A DNA stretch of 64,000 nt from Buchananella felis (GTDB lineage: Bacteria; Actinomycetota; Actinomycetes; Actinomycetales; Actinomycetaceae), in NCBI RefSeq assembly GCF_041380015.1, contig NZ_CP159978.1; one strand, written 5' to 3'. The notes under the pieces are model-generated. The model was not told the DNA's origin. It did not search any database and saw only the letters and a program-made list of their open reading frames with translations. The position numbers were made by a program, and so were the translations under genes. Of this stretch, positions 43,258-55,655 are shown in pieces. Each line of letters opens with the position of its first letter. Position 1 is the first letter of the stretch.

Positions 43258-44263
43258 CACCAAAACTTGCACCAGACCCTTTCGCACTTGTTGCCCTCCC
43301 AACAGGAGGCCTCTAGGGGAAAACCGTTGCGGTCTACCAGCAGGCCGACCAGGATCTGGGGATCGACGCGGCGTTCCTTGGAGTAACCGACCTTGCGTAG
43401 CGCGTCTTCTTCCTCGACTTCGAAGTACAAGGTAGTCACGTCGTACAACACCAAGGACACATCCCCATACGCCAGGCAATGCGCCAAAGCCGCGCGAGCC
43501 AAAGCGCAGCGGTAATCACGCTCCACACAACGGGCCAGGGCACGAAAGTGGGTGCGTGAGTCAAAGGATTCCAGCCCCAGGCTGGTCAACATTGCTGCTA
43601 TAGCGCTCTTGCTGGTGGGTTCGATCAGCCGGGCCAGGACAATCTGTTTGAAGGCCTCATCGCCTACCGCTTGGTCAAAGCCAAGATCCCGCCAAGCATC
43701 GCAAAGGATCTGCCACAACAAGCCGCTACGGTGGCCAACCACGCGCGCTGCGCTACTGGCCGCCTGCCGGTAGTCCTCCAGGCCACCCGGCGCGGAGTCT
43801 GCCCACCCCGATGAAAGGTCCAGGTCTAGCTCGAGCTGGCCAGGATGGAGCTTTTCCCGTGCGATCTGGACCAAGGCAGCAAGCTCGCCAGGCGTACGAG
43901 CCGAACCAATGTGCTCAACAATCCTGTTACGCCGGCCTTCCTTGATCACGATCTGCACAGCCGTGGCCCCCGAGGCAGTACGCACTTGACGGATGAACGG
44001 GCTCACAAACCCTCATCATAGCCACCCCCTTAGTGACCCAAACCAACCCCCACACCCGCAGAAAATCAACGAAAACCCGACCCAAACCACCCAGCTCCAT
44101 ACCAAGTGTCAAAAGTCAGGTCCGGGTGTGGTGGGCGTGGCTGGTTTTGTCACTTGAGTCGTGCGTCTTTAGTGACCCAGGGGGTTGGGTGTTTGTGGGT
44201 GTGGGGACGGCCCCCGTTGCTGCGGTTTGGTTCGCGCTACGGGGGCCGTTGTGTTGTGGTTGG

Positions 44264-44380
44264 TGGCGGCGGTGTCCTACTCTCCCACACCCTGGCGGGT
44301 GCAGTACCATTGGCGCTGGCAGGCTTAGCTTCCGGGTTCGGTATGGGGCCGGGCGTTTCCCTGCTGCTGTGACCGCCGCA
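44264..44380 (-). rRNA. rrf: 5S ribosomal RNA
   Basis: ~117 nt, read on the minus strand. Ends GCGGCGGT...ACCGCCGC pair, and the conserved CCGAACCCGGAAGCTAAGCC and TGGTACTGCACC segments are present. It is the last gene of the rRNA operon, ~90 bp after the 23S 3' end. Ends are approximate. Confidence 0.93.
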
Positions 44381-44471
44381 CGTGTTTTAACCCTTGGTGG
44401 GTTTGTAACCGTATAGGGGGTGTGAGCGTGTGGTGTTGTGTTCGGGTTTGTGGTTTCGTGTGTTGTTTGTG

Positions 44472-49557
<5,086 letters not shown>

Positions 49558-49826
49558 CAAAAACCAAAACCAACCAACCCACAAACAGGCCAGCCAGCCA
49601 AAGCCCCTGCCAGAAACCCTGACAAAAACAACACCCAACCAAAAAGGCCAGGCAAACAAAACAGACCAACCAAAACAGTCAGCCCAAAAAACAAACACTA
49701 AACAAAAAACAAACCACACACTATTGAGTTCCCAAACAACACCCACACCCACCAGAACACCAGCCCCAAACAGAACCAGCACCCCAACAAGATGGCTTGT
49801 CGTTGACCCTTTCGGGCCGGTTGACT

Positions 49827-49856
49827 ACTTTACCGATCAACTCGGTAGCGAGTCAA
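49827..49856 (-). promoter_or_regulatory. rRNA operon promoter P2
   Basis: On the minus strand TTGACT (49851-49856) and TAAAGT (49827-49832) are 18 bp apart, ~270 bp upstream of the 16S gene. They lie within a leader rich in TTTG runs. Confidence 0.7.
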
Positions 49857-49935
49857 ATCGAAGCAATTTCTTGCCTCTGCGGAATTCGCTTTCGCGCTTT
49901 CCGGTTTCCGCTTTGCTCAGCGGCAACGAGGGAAA

Positions 49936-49965
49936 ACATTAGGCGGGTTCTGCCCACCAGGTCAA
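49936..49965 (-). promoter_or_regulatory. rRNA operon promoter P1
   Basis: On the minus strand TTGACC (49960-49965) and TAATGT (49936-49941) are 18 bp apart, the best promoter match in the region. It lies upstream of P2, an arrangement usual for rRNA operons. Confidence 0.75.
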
Positions 49966-50231
49966 ATTCTGCGGGCGTGTCCTCGCCCACACGAGTGTGA
50001 CCCGGCCCGAACAGGGGCTAGTTTTCCGCATGTTTTCAACGCTTCGACCGCAGGAAGATTGGCCCAGTCGGCGCCCACTCATGCGGCCACAGCGGGCAAT
50101 TCTTCCCCGGACCCGGACGTGAAAGGACATTTTCGTGCGGTGCGACACATTTGGTGCATCTTTGCGGAGTGCGCGAATGAGCCAGCTGGCGGACAGTGGG
50201 ATAGTTCGACGCTGCATCGGCGGTGTCGGAG

Positions 50232-50304
50232 GTGAGAGAGCGGGCAACGCGGTGAGAGCGGGCAACGCGGCGAGTGCGGGCAACGCGACGAGTACAGGCA
50301 CTCG
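50232..50304. repeat. 18-bp tandem repeat, four copies
   Basis: CGGGCAACGCG occurs at 50241, 50259 and 50277, exactly 18 bp apart, with a diverged fourth copy (CAGGCACTCGG) at 50295. It lies upstream of the rRNA promoters. The region 49966-50530 otherwise shows no gene. Confidence 0.85.
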
Positions 50305-50532
50305 GCGGGCAGCGCGCTTAGTAGGCAGGGTGAGGGCGCCGCAGCTGGTGCGCCGACGCGCAAGTCCACGCAAGTGCTTCCGGCAACGGCGCGCTGCGAG
50401 GCTCAGGGCTGGGGCGCCTGTGTGCAAGCGCCGTAGACGCCAACGAGCACCTTGGCCGGCGGCAGGCCGCGCGGCATGGGCGAGCAAGCGCTGCCGGCGT
50501 CGGTTGGCACCTAGGCGGCTTGCCTGCGCGCG

Positions 50533-50706
50533 TGCGCAAATCGTTGAGGGCTTAGTGAACCTCTCGAGGGGTTGGTGAACCAGTCGTGGGCTTAGTGAAC
50601 CTCTCGAGGGCCTACCCGAGCGGGTAACCCTTCAATCGGTGCAGCAAGCCCACAGGAGCTGCAGCAAAAGCTCAAAAGGTCGGCAAACCCCACAACCGGT
50701 TGCGCA
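50533..50706. repeat. 174-bp palindromic 20-bp-unit element, type A, copy 2
   Basis: Same plan and length as 26784-26957: TGCGCAA... and ...TTGCGCA ends, units such as GTGGGCTTAGTGAACCTCTC, and a central GAGGGCCTACCCGAGCGG palindrome. It is followed 108 bp later by a type B copy. Confidence 0.9.
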
Positions 50707-50814
50707 CGACCATCCCCGCTCCGGCGCAACCTCCGGCACGCCACCTGGGACCGGCAGAGCGAGAACCAGGCACCCGGACGGCGGCCGGCCCAGCTCACGG
50801 CGCAGGCCGGGCCT

Positions 50815-50987
50815 TGCACAACCGGTCGAGCCTTTGTCGCAGCTCTTGAGCCGTTCTTGCAGCTCTTGGGCCTTTAAGCGAGCTCTTCGGGCGTTAATCG
50901 GCGCCATAGCGCCACAAGAGGTGCAAGAAAGCCACCACCGAAACAACAACGCCTCAACGGGAACAACAAAGACTCAATCGTTTGCGC
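50815..50987. repeat. 173-bp palindromic 20-bp-unit element, type B, copy 1
   Basis: Ends are TGCACAACCGGTC and GATCG-like TTTGCGCA. Units in the left arm are GAGCCTTTGTCGCAGCTCTT, GAGCCGTTCTTGCAGCTCTT and GGGCCTTTAAGCGAGCTCTT. The right arm, read inversely, has GAGTCTTTGTTGTTCCCGTT, GAGGCGTTGTTGTTTCGGTG and GTGGCTTTCTTGCACCTCTT. The centre is ATCGGCGCCATAGCGCC. Confidence 0.9.
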
Positions 50988-51068
50988 ACGCCGGCTCGGG
51001 CCGTGCGTGGAACGTCGGACACCACCCCAGCCCCGCACCCAGCGAGCGGCACATTGACCTGGTGGGGA

Positions 51069-51160
51069 GGTATCTGGCATAGGCGCGGCTGGGCTGGGGC
51101 CGCTCCGGCCCGGCCCCGCGAGAAGGCTCGGTATCTGGCATAGGCGCGGCTGGGCTGGGG
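51069..51160. repeat. 31-bp direct repeat near the end of the siderophore-reductase gene
   Basis: GGTATCTGGCATAGGCGCGG and the following CTGGGCTGGGG occur at 51069-51099 and 51130-51160. Further short repeats of CCGGAGCTAACCGCCC lie at 51195-51275. No gene is seen in 50988-51303. Confidence 0.8.
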
Positions 51161-51303
51161 AGAGCAACACATCAGGACTACCCACAGCCCACCGCCCCGG
51201 AGCTAACCGTCCCGCAGCCCACCGCCCCACAGCCCACCGCGCCGGAGCTAACCGCCCCGGAGCTAACCGCCCCACACACGCCCGGCCCTCGGCACGCCGC
51301 CGG

Positions 51304-52125
51304 TTAGCGCTGCGCGCTCCAGTAGCGCCCCACCTCGACGCGTCCGGCGCCCACGATTCCCTCGAGCAGCTCGCGCAGGTCGGAGGCCAGGGCGCTTTCG
51401 CCTGCCACCCACGCGAAGCCCTCTCCCCCGCCGGTGGCCAGGGTGAGGGCGGCGCGCTCGGCGGCCCGCAGTAGCCCGGAGTTGCAGCGCCCGGGCCCGG
51501 TCTGGCCCACCATCCAGTCGATGGAGGCGTCGGCGGCGGTAGCAAGGGGGCGTACCTCGGCTACGTCGTACACGGAGATGACGGCGGCGGCGCGCACCCC
51601 GGGGGCGGCCTGTTTCATCCAGCGTTCCACGGCCGGTAGGGCGGCCTGGTCGGCAACGAATAGGTACCAGTCGGCGTGGGGCGCGGCGGCGGTGGCGCGG
51701 GGACCGCCGAGGTAGGCAACGTCGCCGACCTGGGCGGTGAACGCCCACTGGCCTACTAGTCCGCCTTCGTGGCGTAGCACGTCTAGCCAGAGCTCGCCGG
51801 CTGCGGGGTCCCAGTGGCTGATGGTGTAGTGGCGTCCGCGGCCGCGCAGGGAGTCGGGTAGCCCCGCACCTGTTTGGCCTGGGGCGGCGCGCTCCACCTC
51901 TACTCCGGGTTGGGGGATGAGGAGTTTGCAGTGGTCGTCGAAGTTGGGGGAGGCGAGCGGCGGGCACTGGCCCCAGGGCATGTGGCCGGCTAGTTCGGGG
52001 CCGGTGAGGATTAGGCGGCGCATGCGTGGGCTGAGGCTGACTGCGCGGGCCACGGTGACTTGGCGCAGGGCGGTCGGCAGTTCGGTTCGCGGCCGCAGGG
52101 CGTCGTTACGTTCGGAGTGGGCCAT
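51304..52125 (-). CDS. Siderophore-interacting protein (NAD(P)H-dependent ferric-siderophore reductase)
   Basis: 273 residues from ATG 52125 (GAGAGG upstream). FAD-binding barrel with GRHYTISHWD (the R-x-Y-T/S motif for flavin) at ~residue 110, then the SIP C-terminal domain with YLFVADQAALPAVERWM and the GEGFAWVAGESALASDLREL motif near the end. These enzymes reduce Fe(III) in imported siderophores in the cytoplasm, releasing iron. It is divergent from ahpC. No siderophore uptake genes are in the window. Confidence 0.92.
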   Translation of the reverse strand: MAHSERNDALRPRTELPTALRQVTVARAVSLSPRMRRLILTGPELAGHMPWGQCPPLASPNFDDHCKLLIPQPGVEVERAAPGQTGAGLPDSLRGRGRHYTISHWDPAAGELWLDVLRHEGGLVGQWAFTAQVGDVAYLGGPRATAAAPHADWYLFVADQAALPAVERWMKQAAPGVRAAAVISVYDVAEVRPLATAADASIDWMVGQTGPGRCNSGLLRAAERAALTLATGGGEGFAWVAGESALASDLRELLEGIVGAGRVEVGRYWSAQR

Positions 52126-52173
52126 CGTTCCGCCTCTCTGCGGGGCCACCGCCCGGTTCGCCCCGACTTAGGT

Positions 52174-52186
52174 CCTAGCGCCTAGG
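52174..52186. promoter_or_regulatory. Small palindrome CCTAGCGCCTAGG upstream of the siderophore-reductase gene
   Basis: Five-bp arms around CGC, preceded by TTAGGT, ~50 bp upstream of the start. It loosely recalls DtxR/IdeR iron boxes but does not fit the consensus well. Confidence 0.3.
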
Positions 52187-52237
52187 CCAACGGTAGCGGC
52201 CAGCGTGAGACGAAAGCCAACCGAGCGCCCCACCCAG

Positions 52238-52252
52238 ATAGATTCACTCTAT
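52238..52252. promoter_or_regulatory. Candidate OxyR site upstream of ahpC
   Basis: ATAGATTCACTCTAT fits the OxyR dyad ATAG-N7-CTAT exactly. A further ATAG-N7-CTTG begins at 52274. It lies 110-124 bp upstream of ahpC, and oxyR is the last gene of that operon. Confidence 0.6.
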
Positions 52253-52361
52253 CTATCAGTACAGGAAGTAATGATAGACATTGCCTTGTAAAGCGCTGCC
52301 AGAGTGGATACAGTCAGAAAAACACCCGCGAGAACCGCGGCCCCACTGAGAGAGGCGCAAA

Positions 52362-52925
52362 ATGTCCCTGATCAACACCAAGATCAAGCCCTTCAAGACC
52401 ACCGGGTACCGCAACGGCGCGTTCGTGGACGTGACGGAGGCAGACCTGGCCGGCAAGTGGAACGTCGTCTTCTTCTACCCGGCGGACTTCACCTTCGTCT
52501 GCCCCACCGAGCTGTCCGACCTGCAGGGCATCTACGCCGAGCTGCAGGGCATGGGCGTGGAGGTCTACTCCGTCTCCCGCGACTCCCACTTTGTGCACAA
52601 GGCGTGGCACGAGACCTCCCCGGAGGTCGGCACCCTGACCTACACGATGCTGGGCGACGTGCAGGGCGTCATCACGGAGAACTTCGACAACATGCGCCCG
52701 GAGTCCGGCCTGTCTGACCGCTCCACCTACGTCATCGACCCCGACGGCGTGATCCAGTACCTGGAGACCACCCCGGAGGGCGTGGGCCGCAAGGCCGACG
52801 AGCTGCTGCGCAAGATCAAGGCGCTGCAGTACGTGCGCAACCACCCGGGCGAGGTGTGCCCGGCCAAGTGGGAAGAGGGCGACGAGACCCTGACCCCGTC
52901 CTTCGACCTCGTGGGCAAGATCTGA
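52362..52925 (+). CDS. ahpC: Alkyl hydroperoxide reductase subunit C (2-Cys peroxiredoxin)
   Basis: 187 residues, the usual AhpC length. The peroxidatic Cys is in DFTFVCPTELSDLQ (~residue 47) and the resolving Cys in GEVCPAKWEEGDE (~166). SVSRDSHFVHKAW and the VGRKADELLRKI helix are typical. It reduces H2O2 and organic peroxides and is recycled by AhpF. GAGAGG precedes the ATG. It is first in ahpC-ahpF-oxyR, with a candidate OxyR site upstream and a GC-rich hairpin (about 52943-52975) before ahpF that could lower downstream expression. Confidence 0.97.
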   Translation: MSLINTKIKPFKTTGYRNGAFVDVTEADLAGKWNVVFFYPADFTFVCPTELSDLQGIYAELQGMGVEVYSVSRDSHFVHKAWHETSPEVGTLTYTMLGDVQGVITENFDNMRPESGLSDRSTYVIDPDGVIQYLETTPEGVGRKADELLRKIKALQYVRNHPGEVCPAKWEEGDETLTPSFDLVGKI

Positions 52926-53009
52926 TTTAGCGCGGAAAACTGCGGGGCCGGGCCGATCTCGGTTGGCCTGGCCCCCTCCCCGCGCTCGCCGATAGGAGCT
53001 GATGTAACT

Positions 53010-54590
53010 GTGGCCATTTTGGATGCGGCTGCCACGGCGCAGCTGAAGCAGTACCTGGAGCTAATCAAGCTGCCGGTGGAGCTGGCGGTGTCGCTGGACG
53101 GCGGCGAGGCCTCCGCCAAGACGCGCTCGCTGGTGGAAGAGATCGCGGCTCTCTCTGAGCTGGTGAGCGTGGTGGAGGAGCCGCACGCCTACACGCCCTC
53201 CTTCGCGATTCGCCGCGCGGGCACGGACGTGTCGGTGCGTTTTGCCGGCGTGCCGCTGGGGCACGAGTTTTCCTCGCTGGTGCTGGCGCTGGTGCAGGTT
53301 GGCGGCCACCCGCCGAGGCTTGAGGACGACGTCGTCGCTGCGATCAAGTCCCTTGAGGGCGGCGAGTTCGTTACCTACATGTCTTTGACCTGCCAGAACT
53401 GCCCCACGGTGGTGCAGGCCCTGAACACCATGAGCGTGCTGAACCCGAAGATCCGCCACACGGCGGTGGAGGGCGGCGTGTTCCAGGAGGAGATCAAGGC
53501 CAAGAACATCCTGGCCGTCCCCACGGTCTACAAGGACGGCGCGGTCTTTGACCAGGGCCGCATGGACGTGGCGGACTTCGTGGCGAAGCTGGACGCTGGT
53601 GCGGCCGCCCGGGCCGCAGCCGCGCTCTCCGAGAAGGAGGCGTTCGACGTGCTGGTGCTGGGCGCCGGTCCGGCGGGTGCCACCGCCGCGATCTACGCGG
53701 CCCGCAAGGCGCTGCGCACGGGCCTGGTGGCGCAGCGCTTTGGCGGCCAGGTGCTGGACACGATGGCGATCGAGAACTTCATCTCCGTGCCCTACACAGA
53801 GGGCCCGCGCCTGGGTGCGGCCCTGGAGGAGCACGTGCGCGCCTACGACGTGGACGTGACCACCGGTGTGCAGGCGAGCGCTCTGCGCAAGGGTGCCGAC
53901 GGCCTGCTGGAGGTGGACTTCGAGGGCGGCGGGCGGCTGCGCTCGCGCTCGGTGGTGCTGGCCACGGGTGCCCGCTACCGCACGCTGGGCGTGCCGGGCG
54001 AGGACGAGTACCGCAACAAGGGCGTCACGTTCTGCCCGCACTGCGATGGCCCGCTGTTCAAGGGCAAGCGCGTGGCCGTGATCGGCGGCGGCAACTCCGG
54101 CATCGAGGCGGCTATCGACCTGGCGGGCGTGGTGAGCCACGTGACGGTGGTGGAGTTCTTGGACGAGCTGAAGGCGGACGCCGTGCTGGTGGCCAAGCTG
54201 CGCTCGCTGCCGAACGTGGAGGTGCTGACCGGCACCCGCGTGGTGGAGGTGCTGGGCGACGGCGCGCAGGTGACGGGCCTGCAGGTGGAGGAGCGTGCCA
54301 GCGGGCAGCAGCGCCGCATCGACCTGGCCGGCGTGTTCGTGCAGATCGGTCTGCTGCCGAACACGGACTGGCTGGCGGGCTCGGTGGAGACCAACCGGGT
54401 GGGCGAGATCGTGATCGACCCGCGCGGCGCCACCTCCCTGCCGGGCGTGTTCGCGGCCGGTGACTGCACCAACGTGCCTTACAAGCAGATCGTGATCTCG
54501 CTGGGCGCGGGCGCCACGGCGTCGTTGAGCGCGTTCGATTACCTGATTCGTTCCGGTGCCGAGGGGGCGAGCAGCGATGAACCTGCGTGA
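53010..54590 (+). CDS. ahpF: Alkyl hydroperoxide reductase subunit F (disulfide reductase, FAD)
   Basis: 526 residues from GTG 53010. An N-terminal double-thioredoxin-like domain has the CxxC in MSLTCQNCPTVV (~residue 128). FAD-binding is VLGAGPAGATAAIYAARK (~217-235), the active disulfide is FCPHCDGPLFKG (~340), NAD(P)H-binding is AVIGGGNSGIEAAID, and the closing FAD motif is VFAAGDCTNVPYKQ. It passes electrons from NAD(P)H to AhpC. Its last 14 bases overlap the oxyR start, indicating one transcript. Confidence 0.97.
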   Translation: MAILDAAATAQLKQYLELIKLPVELAVSLDGGEASAKTRSLVEEIAALSELVSVVEEPHAYTPSFAIRRAGTDVSVRFAGVPLGHEFSSLVLALVQVGGHPPRLEDDVVAAIKSLEGGEFVTYMSLTCQNCPTVVQALNTMSVLNPKIRHTAVEGGVFQEEIKAKNILAVPTVYKDGAVFDQGRMDVADFVAKLDAGAAARAAAALSEKEAFDVLVLGAGPAGATAAIYAARKALRTGLVAQRFGGQVLDTMAIENFISVPYTEGPRLGAALEEHVRAYDVDVTTGVQASALRKGADGLLEVDFEGGGRLRSRSVVLATGARYRTLGVPGEDEYRNKGVTFCPHCDGPLFKGKRVAVIGGGNSGIEAAIDLAGVVSHVTVVEFLDELKADAVLVAKLRSLPNVEVLTGTRVVEVLGDGAQVTGLQVEERASGQQRRIDLAGVFVQIGLLPNTDWLAGSVETNRVGEIVIDPRGATSLPGVFAAGDCTNVPYKQIVISLGAGATASLSAFDYLIRSGAEGASSDEPA

Positions 54591-55569
54591 CCTCGAATAC
54601 CTGGTGGCGGTGGCCGATGCCAGGTCCTTCCGGGCGGCGGCCACGAATTGCGGGGTTTCGCAGCCCACGCTGAGCGTTCAGATCAAGAAGCTGGAGACGG
54701 AGCTGGGCGTCTACCTGGTGGACCGCACGGCCAACCCGGTTTCCATCACCCCCGTTGGGGAGAAGGTGGTGGAGCGGGCGCGCCTGGCGCTGGAGGAGGT
54801 CAAGGCGGTCCGCGCGATCGCGCTGGCTGAGACGGGCTTGCCGCACTCTGTGCGCCTGGGCCTGTTCCCCACGCTGGGCCCGTACCTGGCGCCGCACGTG
54901 CTGCCTGGCCTGCGCAAGGCGCTGCCGGGTGTGGAGGTGCTGTTGGCTGAGGACAAGTCCGCCTCCCTGTTGGCGTCGCTGGAGGCCGGCAAGCTGGATG
55001 CGGCGCTGGTGGCGCTGCCGGTGGAGAATCCGCGCCTGCACGCCCTGCCGCTGTTCCGCGAGGAGTTCGTGCTGGCCGCCCCGACGGGGCACCCGGTGTT
55101 GGCCGATTGCGGGGTTGGGGTGGACGACGTTGCCGCCGGCGCCCCCTCCGCCGCGCCTGCTTCTGCCGAGGCCGGCCTGGCCGGCCCGGCGCGGGTCAAT
55201 GCCCGCAACCTGGAGGGCGCGGAGCTGCTGCTGCTTTCGGCCGGGCATTGCCTGGGTGACCAGGTGCGCGAGTGGGTGGAGGCCAACGGCTCGTCCTACC
55301 GGGGCGACTACATGGCCAGCTCGCTGGAGTCCATGCGACACATGGTGGCGGCCGGCAACATCACGCTGCTGCCGGCGCTGGCGGTGGCGCCGCCGGTGGC
55401 GGCCACGCCCGGGGTGGAGTTGCGCCGGTTCGCGGCGGATGCGCCCTCGCGGGATATCGCGCTGGTGTGGCTGGATAACTCCCCGCGCACGGAGCTGTGG
55501 GAGTCCCTGGCGGCCACCCTGGTGCCGAAGGTGAGCGCCCTCCCGGAGGGCATGATCCAGCCTCTCTAG
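54577..55569 (+). CDS. oxyR: LysR-type peroxide-responsive regulator OxyR, lacking the second redox Cys
   Basis: 330 residues. The N-terminal wHTH is MNLRDLEYLVAVADARSFRAAA...CGVSQPTLSVQIKKLE. The regulatory domain keeps the OxyR redox Cys in LLLLSAGHCLGDQ, matching Cys199 of the E. coli protein. The position of Cys208 is Val (HCLGDQVREWVEANG), and no other Cys lies nearby. Three Cys remain: near residue 25, in VLADCGVGVDD, and in GHC. Between ADC and LLLL is an extra ~25-residue Ala/Gly segment beginning GVDDVAAGAPSAAPA that carries the interspersed GGACGACGTTGCCGCC motif. Start ATG 54577 overlaps ahpF. It probably activates the ahpC operon. Confidence 0.93.
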   Translation: MNLRDLEYLVAVADARSFRAAATNCGVSQPTLSVQIKKLETELGVYLVDRTANPVSITPVGEKVVERARLALEEVKAVRAIALAETGLPHSVRLGLFPTLGPYLAPHVLPGLRKALPGVEVLLAEDKSASLLASLEAGKLDAALVALPVENPRLHALPLFREEFVLAAPTGHPVLADCGVGVDDVAAGAPSAAPASAEAGLAGPARVNARNLEGAELLLLSAGHCLGDQVREWVEANGSSYRGDYMASSLESMRHMVAAGNITLLPALAVAPPVAATPGVELRRFAADAPSRDIALVWLDNSPRTELWESLAATLVPKVSALPEGMIQPL

Positions 55570-55616
55570 GGGCTGCCGTTTTCCCGCCCGGCCGGGGTTG
55601 CCCGGGGGCTGGCCTT

Positions 55617-55648
55617 GGGGTGGGGCGCGAGTTCTCGCGCCCCACCCC
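55617..55648. terminator. Bidirectional terminator between oxyR and pckG
   Basis: GGGGTGGGGCGCGAG pairs perfectly with its complement, with no more than two loop bases. It lies between the convergent stops, with CTTTT on the right. Confidence 0.88.
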
Positions 55649-55655
55649 ACCGCTT

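Larger units (their letters stand above)
42049..43279 (+). mobile_element. IS3-family insertion sequence nested in the IS1634 copy
   Basis: 1231 bp. Imperfect inverted ends: GGGAATGGTGTAATGG... on the left and, read inversely, GGGTCTGGTGCAAG... on the right, both continuing to TTGGTGTCA. The target duplication is TTT (42046-42048 and 43280-43282), and removing it restores the host transposase frame. Both ORFs are intact, so it may be active. Confidence 0.93.
41171..44006 (-). pseudogene. IS1634-family (IS4-like DDE) transposase, split by IS3 insertion
   Basis: The N-terminal part (44006 to 43280: MSPFIRQVRTASGATAVQIV..., LVLYDVTTLYFEVEEED with the first Asp) and the C-terminal part (42048 to 41171: ENLVVVADAGMLSRANL with the second Asp, then YHDLWKVEQSFRMSKHDL with the Y-x-x-x-x-x-x-E-x-x-F signature) are separated by the IS3 copy. 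Removing 42049-43279 plus one copy of the TTT duplication restores one continuous frame of about 533 residues across NKCETHTLIP. The gene was therefore intact until that insertion. Confidence 0.95.
41154..44120 (-). mobile_element. IS1634-family insertion sequence, interrupted by an IS3-family element
   Basis: Inverted ends CCTGACTTTTGACAC at 41154-41168 and its exact complement at 44106-44120, flanked by TCCGG on both sides (41149-41153 and 44121-44125), a 5-bp target duplication. Without the nested IS3 copy it would be about 1.73 kb. It is inserted in the third ~75-bp repeat of the array, between the restriction gene and the rRNA operon. Confidence 0.94.

Noticed and set aside
52174..52186. 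Confident DtxR/IdeR iron box before the siderophore-reductase gene
   Set aside because: Only the TTAGGT left end and a small palindrome agree with the 19-bp consensus; kept as a low-confidence site.
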